A DNA stretch of 64,000 nucleotides from Dimargaris cristalligena (Eukaryota > Kickxellomycota > Dimargaritomycetes > Dimargaritales > Dimargaritaceae), in NCBI GenBank assembly GCA_027576995.1, contig JANBQC010000086.1:1-64000 (forward strand). The letters run 5' to 3'. This document shows positions 34,215-45,600 of this stretch, piece by piece. A program made the position numbers and the translations under genes. The notes under the pieces were generated by a model. That model was not told where the DNA came from and did not search any database. It saw nothing but the letters and a program-made list of their open reading frames with translations. The first letter of the stretch is position 1, and every line of letters begins with the position of its first letter.

Positions 34215-37200
34215 ATGGACACCACTGCCCAGGCATTCTGGACCAACCTATTTACCTCGCCTTTCCTCCCCGATGCCGTCGTCTACTTGGACCGAGCGGT
34301 GCAAAAAGCCGCTCCCTGGCTCCGCCCTAACTTAATAGCCGAACTCTACGGCCCACCTGGGTCGACAGCCCCCGAAGGCGGAGCTCGTCTGGTCAAGGGA
34401 CTCCAGGATGAGGTTGACCGTATTATTTTGGCCAGCCCTCCTTCTGCTCGACAGGCCGACCCTAGCGATACGGACGAGGGTGAAGAGGAGGAGGAGGGCG
34501 AAGGCTGGGGGGATTGGGATTGGGGACCGGACGCGGGGGCCGGTTCCAAAGACAAGCAGCACCCGAGCCCCAACACCTCCGGTGACCATGATGGCCAACC
34601 CCTACTATCGTCCCCCCCCCTCCCTTTACCGTTAGGCCTACCGGAACCATCGGTGGCGATCGTCTGTCTGGCTCGGGATATCCGTCACTACGAAGCGGAG
34701 CTGCAAATTCTCCTTCGTCACCATCGGTATTCCGAATTCCATATCTTCACGGGGGTACCGGAACCTCTCCAACGGGGCCTCACTGGAAGTCCAGGTACGG
34801 TAGTAGCAGAGCCATCATCCCCCCGGCGGTCTCTGCTGAGCCCCTCGGGACGGTCGCGCTCCGGCAGCCGCTCCGATCATGACGCCCTCCTATCCTCATT
34901 TGATTCGATGATAGCCGTCATTAGGCATTGGTCTCAACCACCTCCCCCCACTCACCCTCATGCAGCGTCTTCTTCAACCAACGCTGATCACCCGCCGCCA
35001 CCTAGTGTCCACATTTATTACGCCCCCCTCAACCACGCTGCGTTGACTCCGGACGTGTTCACGCTGCCGGACTGCGACCACTTATTTTCCCCCGCCGTAC
35101 CTGATACCGCCGAGTCCGCCGAACAACTGGCCCAGCTGTACGTCCAAGTGACCGACCAGGCCCGTGAATTGAGTCAGACCCTAATGGCATTTTTCCATGG
35201 CCAAGGCCAGCGACCCGAATTATTCACCTTGGGCAAATTCGCCCGCAAGGTGGCGGTGGGTATGGCTGAGCAATTGATTCATAGTCCCATACCGACGGGC
35301 CCTACGCCAAAGACGCCCGTATCCTTGATTATGGTCGACCGGAGTCTGGATTTGGTGGCACCGGTCATGCATACCGACCACCTGGCCGACCAATTGTTCC
35401 AGGCGCTGCCTAAATTGGGCGAAAATCCCATCGACCGGGAAGTAACCCCGCCCCACGCTCACTCAGCGGACGGTAACAACAGTACCTCGGGAGGGGGGGC
35501 GACGACTCCTTTGGGTCAGCGGGCTCGCTCGACCCCATCCCCCCTATCCACCAATACCAATACCAGCACCAATCTCTCCCAGACCCGGGTCCTGGACCGC
35601 GATGATACTCCCCCGCCCCTCCCCTATTCCCTCGCCAGTGCCCTTTCATCATACCAGCCCCACCCCTATCCGGGCCATTTCCAACTCGACCAACTCATTC
35701 CTCTCAACAGTAAAGAGGGTTTGATTCTGGTGCGCAAAAAGCTGGCGGATACGCTTGCGCAAGGTGGGCATTTCCCCAAGGTCAAACCCCCCAAGGCCCT
35801 CGGGAAAGTAACCGTTGCCCAACTCCAGAAGGTTATCACGGCCTGCAGTGGGGAGGGTTACCCCGCCCGCTGGCGCAAGTCCCTCACCCCACTCGTTACG
35901 ACGACGGCGTGCATCGAAACTTTGCAGCAAGCGACGGCCCAGCAGTGGGACGACATTCGCGGAGGGATTGAAAAGGTGCTTCTATTAACCGCCCGCGCCG
36001 AAGACTTGGAGGGCGAAACGGCAGGGCCCGCTTCGGTGGAACAAAGTATCGAACGGTTGGGACGGGTTCTGGATGTGTTGCCGGACGCCTCGAGTTTTCC
36101 CCGTGCGTGGCGGGAGGTGGTGGAGGAGAAGGAAGAGGTGAAGGGGGAAAATAATGGTGGTAAAAGAGTCTCAGCTGAACCCGGGCTTTCCCCGAGCCAT
36201 TCAATAACCACGCCGTACACTTTCCGGGTCGTGCTCTCCCTTTTGGTAATGGCCTATTCGATGGTGGGACCATCGGCCATCCCCCCCACCTCCACTACGT
36301 CAACTTCGGATCCGTCCTTCACCGAACCGGAGACCCACTTTCTGGATCGATTGGATACTTCATTTGAACGCTGGTGGACCCAAACTGCCTCAACCACCAC
36401 CACCTCCAACTCCAACTCTAACTCCAATAATCGTGATGGCGAGGCTGCCCGCGACCGGTTTCGGGCTTGGATCCGGGATCTTTTCCGACACCTTCGACCC
36501 GTGGCCGACGCCCGTCGGGGCCTGGGTTATTTCCACCGCTTACAAACTCCCGGCGTAGCGGATCCTTATGTGCCTCTCGTTGTGCGTCTCGTCCAAGCCC
36601 TGGGGGAAACGGACCCCACGGGAGCGACCCCCTCGGAATCACCGGCCTCTCCTTTGACCGGCCGGTCCCGACACGGATCCCTGGACCAACTCGGTAAACG
36701 GCTGTTTGCCGACTTGCAATACCACCCCAGCACTTCCAAAGTCGGCGCTGGCATCGGTGCCGGTAGCGGTGGTGAGGGTACGCCGACGGGTTCAGGTATG
36801 GGTACTAGTACCGGTGGTTCGGGTCTGTCGGGCTACTTCGCCGGATTAAGTCGACTCGTTAAAACGGCTACGGCCCATCCGTTCAGTCAGACCCAGGGAC
36901 CCGTTTACCTGTTCGTTGTGGGGGGCATCACCTTCTGGGAGATTCAACAGGTGCGACAGCAATTACAAAAGCATTATCCCCAGGCGCCCAAGGTAAGTAG
37001 TAACTAAAGCATTGTTTGTAACCACTTGTTTTTTTTAATAAGTCCGTTAAGTAGATGCACGCATTCCTTATTGTATCCTTTATTGATAAAACTTCGTAAG
37101 CGCACCTCATGTTTGCCTGCAACTGTCGCTGGATTTATTTATTAGCTAGCTATCCTTTACGAGGCTGTCACTAACCCCCCCTTTTTTTACAACATCTTCC

Positions 37201-37317
37201 CCGATCGATATGCCGGTATAATGTTTGCGATTCTAGATCATTATTGGCAGTACCGCTATTGTTAGCCACCAAGATATTGTGAACCACGTGTTCGATCTGA
37301 GCGATGATCTGTGGTAA
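34215..37317 (+). CDS. SCFD2-like Sec1/Munc18-family protein, two exons
   Basis: This is a Sec1/Munc18-type protein closest to SCFD2, expected to act with SNAREs or tethers in early secretory traffic. Exons are 34215-36992 and 37237-37317, giving 952 residues (human SCFD2 has 684). The start (MDTTAQAFWTNLF, then AVVYLDRAV) mirrors SCFD2; the frame is open further upstream but has no ATG there. Around residue 371 the sequence SLIMVDRSLDLVAPV followed by LPKLGENPID matches SCFD2's VDRTLDL region. Near 898 it reads YLFVVGGITFWEI (FVVGGVTVSEV in human). The exon ends at AAG in phase 0, and the second exon adds IIIGSTAIVSHQDIVNHVF, equivalent to human VIVLSTRLLKP and beyond. Ser/Thr/Pro/Gly inserts and a Glu-rich patch (about 98-107) explain the extra length. 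Confidence 0.85.
36993..37236 (+). other. SCFD2-like gene intron
   Basis: A 244-nt GT-AG intron with donor GTAAGT and acceptor TTCTAG. The branch-like CACTAAC has its branch A at 37174, 62 nt from the acceptor, with no AG between. The unspliced frame would end four codons into the intron and lose the conserved C-terminal strand. Confidence 0.9.
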
Positions 37318-38593
37318 ACGATCCAACGTCGATTTTGCATCCATGTGGATAGTTTGGAACTTGGTTAGCACGTGGCCGAGTTAGTAAATATGCATGGTAG
37401 AGACGTTTGCATTAAATATTGTTCTAACTAATACATTTAGCACAAAAGAGCTGTTTTTATTGCGTGTTACTATAATCCAGCCACCCACTTTAGTTCGCTT
37501 TTTTAGTAACATACGCATTTTAACGCACCATTATTAAATCAACTGAGTAGTTAAACTGTTTTAGTGCTAACTGATAATGCGAATTTCAAAACTGATTTTC
37601 AACCCAGCCACGAGAGCATGGCTGGAGAATGGAATATGATCCTCCTACTCAAAGGTCTATTAATACAGAAACAGGGAAGTGGTTTTAGGAATGGGGGTAG
37701 GGTGGCATTGTAAGAAACGGAGGGGTAATGTGTCGAATATAATAGTAATAGTAAAATAAAGGAGTATTTGTATATATATGTATATATATATAAACAAACT
37801 AGATAGATAGGCGTAATAGAAGGAAACCGGGATTTAAACTAACAAAAACTAAGTTCTTTTAGATCAAGTGGCAGGTATCGGTAAGGATCAGGTCATTGAA
37901 AGAAAAAACATTGGGTCGTTGAGGGTACCGTAGTAGGGAAATGGCATGGCGGATAATTGGGACAAGGGGGGCCAATGTATCAAATGGGCGCTGCTGGTGC
38001 TAGATGCATAAATAGGCTGAGGTGTGTCCGGGCGAAGCGAGATAGCGTAAATAAGAAGATAACTGTACATAAAAAGAAATGAAATAAAATTCAGGTGAGT
38101 CCTTACATGGTGGATCAAGGGCACTCCGTTCCCCAGGCAAAGGATCGTTAGACACTAGCATGTCCATTACCTCGCCTTAGGGTATCGGAGTGCACTTTTC
38201 CTTTAAGGACCCCCCTCCCAATCTTGCCCCCACCGTATAGAGGAGGCGAGGGGTGAAATATTCATAGAAAAGACATGGCGCAAAAAGGGGGTGGGAGGGC
38301 AGGTATGGCATACAAAAAAAAAGTTACATGAATGGGTGCCATAAGGAATACGTATAGAAACAAGAACCCTCCGAATTGTACTAATCATCATCCTACCCCC
38401 TGAAATCGCGGGAATTTCGGTGGGGAAAAATAATATCGAACGACAAAGACAGTCGTTCGAAAGGCGGAGAGATGCGGAAAACAAAGCAAAGTCGAAAAGA
38501 AACGACAAGTTAAGAATGAAATAATCCCTGGGATCACAAATAGGTGAACGGCCAGGTGTGTTCTTCGATTATATCGCAACAAACCCTTGACAA
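37318..38593. other. Convergent gap, SCFD2-like and DUF8032 genes
   Basis: 1.28 kb, A/T-rich, with TA runs near 37770-37792. It holds the 3' ends of both neighbours. No gene is supported; the minus-strand frame at 37171-37371 is antisense to the last SCFD2 exon. Confidence 0.65.
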
Positions 38594-41500
38594 TCAGGTT
38601 GATGGATGTTGTTCAATGGCCCGGGCAAACCCGTCCAGGTCCATATCACCGGAGACACCAGTGGTGTGCATATTGTTGGACATTGGATTCGGAAAATCAG
38701 CCATGACAAATTGATTAGGCACCATGACCATGGCATCCGAAACCACCGCCGCGTTATGGTTGTGTAGCTCATTCTGCTGGTACATCATGAATTCCTGGAA
38801 TTGGGCCGCGCTGAAAGGCTTGGAGGTGGTATCAACGGTAGTGTATTGGCCACTTATGAGTTGAACCTGGGAGACCGGGACTGGTGAAGCCTGGTGGGTC
38901 ACCATGGAGAGTCCACCCGGGCCATCCGTCGAGTTGGCGCTAAAGGACAATTGGACTGGCGGACAGCTCGAATTCAGTGACCCCGAATGCATGGATCGAT
39001 CGGGGCTTTGGCTAAGCCCATTGGTCATATAACCAGTCCCCTGGGCGGACGGCATAGAAGTACTCGAGGCTTCATGATGGGCTACCTCCCCAACCATACC
39101 GCCATAGGAAGAAGTGGCCTGGGAAACGGGAACGGGGTTAAAATTCCCCCCATTATTATTAAGAAGAGTCGAACCACCGTAAATCGCCCGATAAGTCGCT
39201 ACGACTTGGCCGGTTAAATCACGATTTTCCTGGAGGGACGCTAGATTGAGTGCCACTAAGCGCCAGCCGATCTCGTTATCCATCGAATTATACTGAAGCG
39301 CCGCAGGAGACATGTGATCACCGGACTGCGACCCCGATGAACTACCCTCATTTGACATCACCATACCGTCGAGGCTCATCTGGTAGGCCAGTGGATGCAC
39401 GGCATTGGCTGATTTGAAAGCAGGGGACAAGATGGAGGGATCGACTGATTGTATATCCATACGCAGGGCAAACTGGGTGGCCTGTCCATTAACAGTTACG
39501 TTAATAGTGTGGTATTCCGGGGTCGAGTGGGTCATGTTGCTACTATAGTCCACGGTGGAACGGCGAAGGGGAGAAGGGGTAGTAGCACTGGCGCCGATGC
39601 CAGAGACCGAGGTCGGGGTCGAACCAAACCCGGGGGCCATGGCTAACGTCGGGGTGGTGGGATTAGACATGTCTTCGGCCAGAGAAGGCAAGAAGTTTCC
39701 GGTAGGCGACGCATTGTGCACGCTGCTTAAACTATTGGCACGCAGACGGGTCTCCGCAAACCGATTGGCCATGCTGGAAGAAAACTGCATGGCGTGGCCG
39801 CCTGGCGCTTGGAGTCCAGCGGAAAGCGGGTAGTCAGCCGAGAGGCGCTGCATCTTGTGATCGTGCTCCACCATAGTAGCCCGGCGACGACCGAGGGCGG
39901 GAGCATTCTCTCGTAACAGCGAACCCTGGGCGTGGCTGATACTGGTCAAACCCCTAGACCCGGGTCGGTGAAGGGGAACCGCGGTGGATGGGGTTGAAGG
40001 ATTCATCAGCGGAATGCCCGAACCAGGGGTACCAGGGGGTACTGAACCGGGCGGGTAGAACGGGGTACCCGGGGAAGCCAACATGCCACCAGGATGGGAG
40101 TCATTGCGGATAATCAGTGGCGAACCAATGGCCGGTGGAATATTGAAGCCCATAGGGAAGGTGGCGCTAATTGGCATGTTTGGATTCAGCATATTGGGGT
40201 TGGAAGGGTTGGTGGGAAGCACCAAAGGCAGGCCACCGCCATTAGCTGACCCTGACCGCCGGTGGGCTAACGAAGCGGAATAAGGTCCGTAGGGGTAGGG
40301 AACGGATACCGCTTGGGGGGTCACAACCGAGAGGGGGTAGCAGCCTTGCGGGTACTGGGGGGAAGGGTTCCCGGAAAGGGAGGCGGACTTCTTCCGGTTG
40401 AAGCGGTTAAAATTGGCATTGGTGTAAAAGCCGGGAGCTTGGCCTGCACCGGATGATGCGGGGCCGGCCTGGGCAGAGCCCATGACCATCCCCGCAGATG
40501 TGGGGGTGGTTGAACCACTTCCCGGCCCCATCGTACCGAGGGGCTGGGCATGGGTGTAAATATCCTTGCTGGACGACCGCTTACGCAGGGTACCATTATT
40601 GAGCTTTTCCTGTCGCATCACCCGACGGCTCTTGAGGTCAGGCCGCCGGTTGCGATAGCTGTCAACTGCACGCTGCAGAATGCCGCGCTTCTCCGATGCC
40701 AATTTGGGATTTAGATGAGCTAGGGACCAGGCTAAGCGGTTGCATTCCGTTTCGTAATTCCAACGGTTGCCTTTGTACTCGTTATAGAGCACGTACGCTC
40801 TAGGGTAAATTGCGGTCCGCTGCTTAAACTCCTCGCTGAGGTCATCAGTATTTACTTGCTCAATATCTACACGCACAGAGTAGTCCGTGGTCACCCCCTT
40901 GGTGGTGTAGGCGAACTGAATCCATTGAATCCCATCGATGGTCTTCTCCTTGATGGGGGCGTAGGTGGTTTTAGTGACTTGGCAGCTACCTTCGTCATCG
41001 GAAACAAACTCAAACGATACGTCCGGCTCACCGCCGATGTCTTCCTCTAAAACCGTTTCGAGTTCACCCCCTGCGGCCCCGGCCATGGGGCTCGATAAAT
41101 TGGGACGGGACTTGACCTCCGGGGACTGGTCGGTGGCCGGACTGGCAATAGCGGTGGAATCAGCGGAGCCGTCGGGGCGCAGGACGTTGGAGGTTAGCAG
41201 CGGATAGTCATGTTCGAGATTGAGAGAGTCGACGTTGGCCATATCGTGATTGGCGACCTGCGCCAATAAGCGATGGACCAGTTGGTCATCGAGCTGTTCA
41301 TGGATATGGTCGTTGTCGGCGTCATCATCATCGTCATCGTCGTCACCGATGGCTTCATCGACGGAGTCGGAGGCCTTGCGTTTATGGCCAACGGGGGTAC
41401 TATGGCCCGAAGTAGGTGCGGGAGCTAATTCTAGCGGTGCGGAGGTGAGGCCAGGCAGCTCAGCCAGGTGAGCCGAAGTCAGGCCGTCGACGTCCGACAA

Positions 41501-42007
41501 CCGATTGGCGGTGTCAGGGGTGATGGCCGGCGACCCGTTGGCGGAATGGTGGGACCGCAGTTGGAGCTGGGTGAGGCTGGCCGACATTTCACTAGATATA
41601 GAGGGCCGGCCGGTCGGTGTGACACTGCCCAGCGTTAGAGATGGTGAGCCACCACTAACGCTATGAGTACGACGGGCAAAAGGCAGGCGACGCCGGTAGA
41701 CATTCTGGATCACGCGCTCTAAACGGAGCAGTTGTTCGCTCTCCAAGGTCTGCAGGATCTGCTCAGCCACGGGCTCCGCTTGGAATAGCATAGCTAAGGG
41801 GATTTTGTTCAGATCAAGCTGAACAGGCATGACGGACGGCGTAAACGGGACGGCGACGGTCGGAGTTTGGATAGGGGTGGGGGTGGAGGCGGGGGTAGGC
41901 ACGGCAGCCTTAGTGGTGGAAGCAGGAACACTGGGATGGCGCGCGCCCGAATGCGGAGTTATAAACGCACCACTACTGGCCGCTTGGCTCGATTGTGGGG
42001 TAAACAT
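38594..42007 (-). CDS. DUF8032-domain protein with a second, degenerate copy
   Basis: This 1,137-residue protein belongs to a fungal family whose conserved core has no known function. The core is at about 352-475: DGIQWIQFAYTTKGVTTDYS, then NRWNYETECNRLAW, then RRPDLKSRRVMRQEKLNNG. The Arg/Lys-rich end of this core (RKRSSSKD) suggests nuclear location or nucleic-acid contact; that is inference. A second region at about 832-942 repeats the pattern in weaker form (FALRMDIQSVD, HPLAYQMSLDG, NEIGWRLVALNL, YRAIYGG). The rest is Ser/Pro/Gly-rich and probably disordered, with an Asp run near 225-235 next to an RKAS basic patch. The start is the ATG at 42007, preceded on its strand by a C/T-rich leader of more than 400 nt. 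No intron is seen. Confidence 0.9.
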   Translation of the reverse strand: MFTPQSSQAASSGAFITPHSGARHPSVPASTTKAAVPTPASTPTPIQTPTVAVPFTPSVMPVQLDLNKIPLAMLFQAEPVAEQILQTLESEQLLRLERVIQNVYRRRLPFARRTHSVSGGSPSLTLGSVTPTGRPSISSEMSASLTQLQLRSHHSANGSPAITPDTANRLSDVDGLTSAHLAELPGLTSAPLELAPAPTSGHSTPVGHKRKASDSVDEAIGDDDDDDDDADNDHIHEQLDDQLVHRLLAQVANHDMANVDSLNLEHDYPLLTSNVLRPDGSADSTAIASPATDQSPEVKSRPNLSSPMAGAAGGELETVLEEDIGGEPDVSFEFVSDDEGSCQVTKTTYAPIKEKTIDGIQWIQFAYTTKGVTTDYSVRVDIEQVNTDDLSEEFKQRTAIYPRAYVLYNEYKGNRWNYETECNRLAWSLAHLNPKLASEKRGILQRAVDSYRNRRPDLKSRRVMRQEKLNNGTLRKRSSSKDIYTHAQPLGTMGPGSGSTTPTSAGMVMGSAQAGPASSGAGQAPGFYTNANFNRFNRKKSASLSGNPSPQYPQGCYPLSVVTPQAVSVPYPYGPYSASLAHRRSGSANGGGLPLVLPTNPSNPNMLNPNMPISATFPMGFNIPPAIGSPLIIRNDSHPGGMLASPGTPFYPPGSVPPGTPGSGIPLMNPSTPSTAVPLHRPGSRGLTSISHAQGSLLRENAPALGRRRATMVEHDHKMQRLSADYPLSAGLQAPGGHAMQFSSSMANRFAETRLRANSLSSVHNASPTGNFLPSLAEDMSNPTTPTLAMAPGFGSTPTSVSGIGASATTPSPLRRSTVDYSSNMTHSTPEYHTINVTVNGQATQFALRMDIQSVDPSILSPAFKSANAVHPLAYQMSLDGMVMSNEGSSSGSQSGDHMSPAALQYNSMDNEIGWRLVALNLASLQENRDLTGQVVATYRAIYGGSTLLNNNGGNFNPVPVSQATSSYGGMVGEVAHHEASSTSMPSAQGTGYMTNGLSQSPDRSMHSGSLNSSCPPVQLSFSANSTDGPGGLSMVTHQASPVPVSQVQLISGQYTTVDTTSKPFSAAQFQEFMMYQQNELHNHNAAVVSDAMVMVPNQFVMADFPNPMSNNMHTTGVSGDMDLDGFARAIEQHPST

Positions 42008-42538
42008 GAGGGGAGGGGGGTACCGAGAATCGCTCTGTCCGGGGAAAGATAGGGCGGGAGGGGGGATAGCAGTAAAAGGATAGAAGTGAGTTATCGGAAG
42101 GGAAGTGGGCTAACAACAGCCGGCGCGAAAAAGCGGCGCACGCAAGACCGAACCCGGAACGGGTAGGGGGAAGTAAAAAGGGGGAGGGAATAGCAGTATA
42201 GAGAGCAGTAAATAGAGAAAATACGAAGCAACCGCCGGTCTCACGGGGCTAGGGGGGAGGAGAAAACGGGCGGAGAAAGGGGAAAGAGGGAACCAAGGTC
42301 ACGAAACGATTGCCGGGGATAGTTTGAAATAGCCCAGCAAAGGTTTCGAGGGAAAGAGAACCGAGGGAAGGCGAGGCGGGACCTAATAATAGCGGCCAAA
42401 GGCGAATACAGCGAAACCCACTACTACTAAAGCCTGGACGGAACAGTGTATGCGCAACACTACTATACTATAAAACGGGGGACTAAAAAGGCCTATGGGG
42501 GAAAATAAGTTGGACCACGATGCCGGTGGTGGTGTAGC

Positions 42539-42558
42539 ACACACACACACACACACAC
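42539..42558. repeat. CA dinucleotide microsatellite
   Basis: Ten consecutive AC units upstream of the DUF8032 gene. Confidence 0.85.
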
Positions 42559-42645
42559 GCATATACCCACACAGAGCAATAAGATATATCTATCTAAAAA
42601 AAACCAAGCCCGGCCGGATTGGTATAGTGTAGTAAAGAATATAAT

Positions 42646-42666
42646 AGTATAGTATAGTATAGTATA
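42646..42666. repeat. AGTAT pentanucleotide tandem repeat
   Basis: About four copies of AGTAT, the reverse complement of the ATACT repeat at 5580-5601. Both lie in upstream regions of genes. Confidence 0.7.
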
Positions 42667-45600
42667 ATATAGAGAAGGGACTAACCGTTTAGTTTAGCAA
42701 GCGTGAAACTCCAAGTACAGTTGGTCCACGGGTATATGCAGAGGGAGAGGAGGGATATGTGCACTCAGGAGGAGGACCTGTCGGTGCTCCCGAAAAGCAG
42801 GTGGATATAGTGAATACAGCCGGGGGAGTCCGGAAACGAACCAGGGCTGGAGGGAGATTAAAGGGGAGAACCGTGGACGAGGCAAAATACAACAGGGATA
42901 GTCCTTTACCCAAGGTATCGGCGGAATAACAAATGCAGCGGGCAATTGGGGTGGGTAAGAGGAGTAAAGAGCACGGAAAACGGGGCAGTGCCAAGGGTAC
43001 CGGAAGGAGAAGAAAAGAATACAGCCAATAGACCAGGAAATGGACGGGCGGTTTTTTAGATAACAATAACGACGACAACGACAGCGCGATGGCGTTCGCA
43101 GAGTGGACTATGCAATAGGAATGAACACGAAGGTTTAGTTGACGAAGTAAACAGGGGAACCCAAGGTTGAATGCGAAGGGTTTGGCGGGAGAGGAGAGGA
43201 GAAGAGAAGAAAGGGAACGAGGCCAAGTGGGGGAAGCAGCTCGGGGTCGGGCTAAATAAACGGCCAGTGCATATATAGAATAGACACGGGTCAAGCGGAG
43301 CCGAAAATTCCACCAAGGGAGCAGTAGTAATAGCCAATAGTAAAAAAACGCACCAGGCGGAGAGGGGGTTTTGCAAGGCAATAGTAATGCAGTTTATCAA
43401 AAACGGACGTTCGAAAAGCTCGTTTGGCCAGGCCAGCTCCAAGGGCCCTTTTTATAAAAAACGACGTCCCTATTCTTATTACACGAACTCCCGAATTACA
43501 GAAGAACGGGGAGTGCGCTTGGGCTGATACAGTGGTGAGGAGTCGTAGTCGTTGTAATAGTAATGGTAATAGTAATAGTGGCTCACTAGAGCGGGCTGTG
43601 GAGGTCAGGACGAATAACTTTCCTTTCCTTCCCTTTCTCTCTCTTTCACACTCCCTCGCGCGTGCGGAGGTCCTGCCTCGTTCTTCGTTGCTCTATTGAG
43701 GGCAACTAGACTCCCCTCTCCTCTACCGAACTGCCTCGCCGGTTTGCTCCACGGACCATTTTCCAAACGAGAGTCCCCGCATCAGCTGAGTGGCTTACTG
43801 GCTCCATCGTTAAAAGAGCACAACGATCGCTGGGGCCCATTGAGAAGCCTCCCTTTTTAGTGGGGACCACTTACCAGCGAACCACCCATAAGTAACCCTT
43901 AAACTAGAGGGCGAATTAAAACCGGCGCGGCTCGTCGTGAATTGATCTCCCTCCCTCCTCCTCCTCCTCTTTTCCCCTTGTGCGTCTCCACTTCCACTGT
44001 TCCATCCCCATTGGTGCTGGATAACTCGTTTGATTAGGCCCATAACAGTAGTGGGCTATTCAATTATCGCTTCATCGTGGCGATAGCCCTCCCCTATGGT
44101 ACCCGTTTCTACCATGTCGGCGATGGTGTCGAATTAGGCCCTGCTTTTCTAGTCTTAGGGGGAATGCACTTAAATTTATGGGTACTGACTAATATTAATC
44201 TAGAGGAGGCTCGGACTCGCCATGAATTAATATTAGAATGACTAGAGTCTTGGTCGGTGGGGATTGCGACGAGAAATTGGGTAACTCAATCGTCACCGGC
44301 ATTTGGGCTATGCGCAAGCACCGTGAAACGGCGAGTCGCCTGCGTGGATAAATAGGCCGGACTCGTAGTGATATGCGGGCCCAATACCCTGGGCGTCTTT
44401 GTTTTGATTAATTACAACCCCTCTCACGACATTGCTACCGATCATAGCTATTATCTATCACTCTCCCTCCCCACCGGCCCATCCCCGAACCGCCGGAATC
44501 CCCGTGCCTAAGAAACGGCCCGACTTATCCAACCGTGTATGATAGGCAATGTACGAAGAATAGAAAGGCGGTGGTGGTACACGTTGGTACGCAAAACCAA
44601 TCGATGGGAGGCTGCCTAGATAATACAGAATTTGCGGCTGTTCCGTGGACGGTCATTTGAGAACACTCGTGCTCCGTATGAAAGGGCCGGATAGCTGCCC
44701 CCACCCACCCCCCAAGCTTAGGCAGCTACAGTAGGGCTTTATCTAATTCACGTTTCACAATCCGTCGCGTGCCATTCCCTATCGACCAACTCAGCCCAAT
44801 GCCAAATGCAGCAGCGCACCCCCTATGTTTTTCTTCGCTATTCCGACTCTTCCTACCGTTCTGTCCAAAAAAATAAAAATAAATCCAAGACTGGACTTCC
44901 CGATACCCGTCAAACGTTTGTAGGGAACTGTCGTTCACCCACTCGTATTCACACTCGCTAGTCTAGAAATGAAATGAAATATATATATATGCCATTACTG
45001 AGTGGGTAGTGAACGAACCCACCCCTTCCACTCCAATGTATTTTGGTACTTGATTCTGTGAATAAATTACGGATGCTCACATTACCTCCTTTCCCCCAAA
45101 ATACTTCAATCCGAGCGCAAATCAACTGGCTGGCCCTGTGAATGGGTGGGTGCTCAGACTGCCCTAGTTCACATCGACATGGCCTGTCATTTCTCGAGTG
45201 CACTGGCAACAGTGTCTAAAAGTATTACCAATGTATAAAAGGGATGTGGTTGTGGATATCCCCCCCCAGTCCCGGCCATGTCCTCCAGATGGCTGAATCC
45301 AACAAATTCGTCGGTTTCCCCCCGTCCACCCACCCCCCTTGTTATAAGTCTCAGTTGGCGTGCTTAACCGCAACATGCAGTCCGCCTATGATTATGCAAA
45401 ATACTCGGGAAACTAAACACTTGGTTTCAATAGCGTTCACCCAATATCATTCACCCCATGTCATATCTGTATTTAGACTAAACTATTCCTCCGAATAAGG
45501 CCATTCCCCATAGTGGCCAGCTACCTAGCAGACTAAGATGATATTCACCAGGTCGACGTTACTACTGTTAAACAGTCGTGGTTGACAATTTTAGTATGTA

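Noticed and set aside
37171..37371. Minus-strand 66-codon frame with an amphipathic look
   Set aside because: It lies antisense to the last exon of the SCFD2-like gene, which explains its codon-like composition.
44038..44241. Open frame with protein-like composition (YGTRFYHVGDGVELG and on)
   Set aside because: It has no ATG at its start, no branch-like element at the usual distance from the possible acceptor, and no family match.
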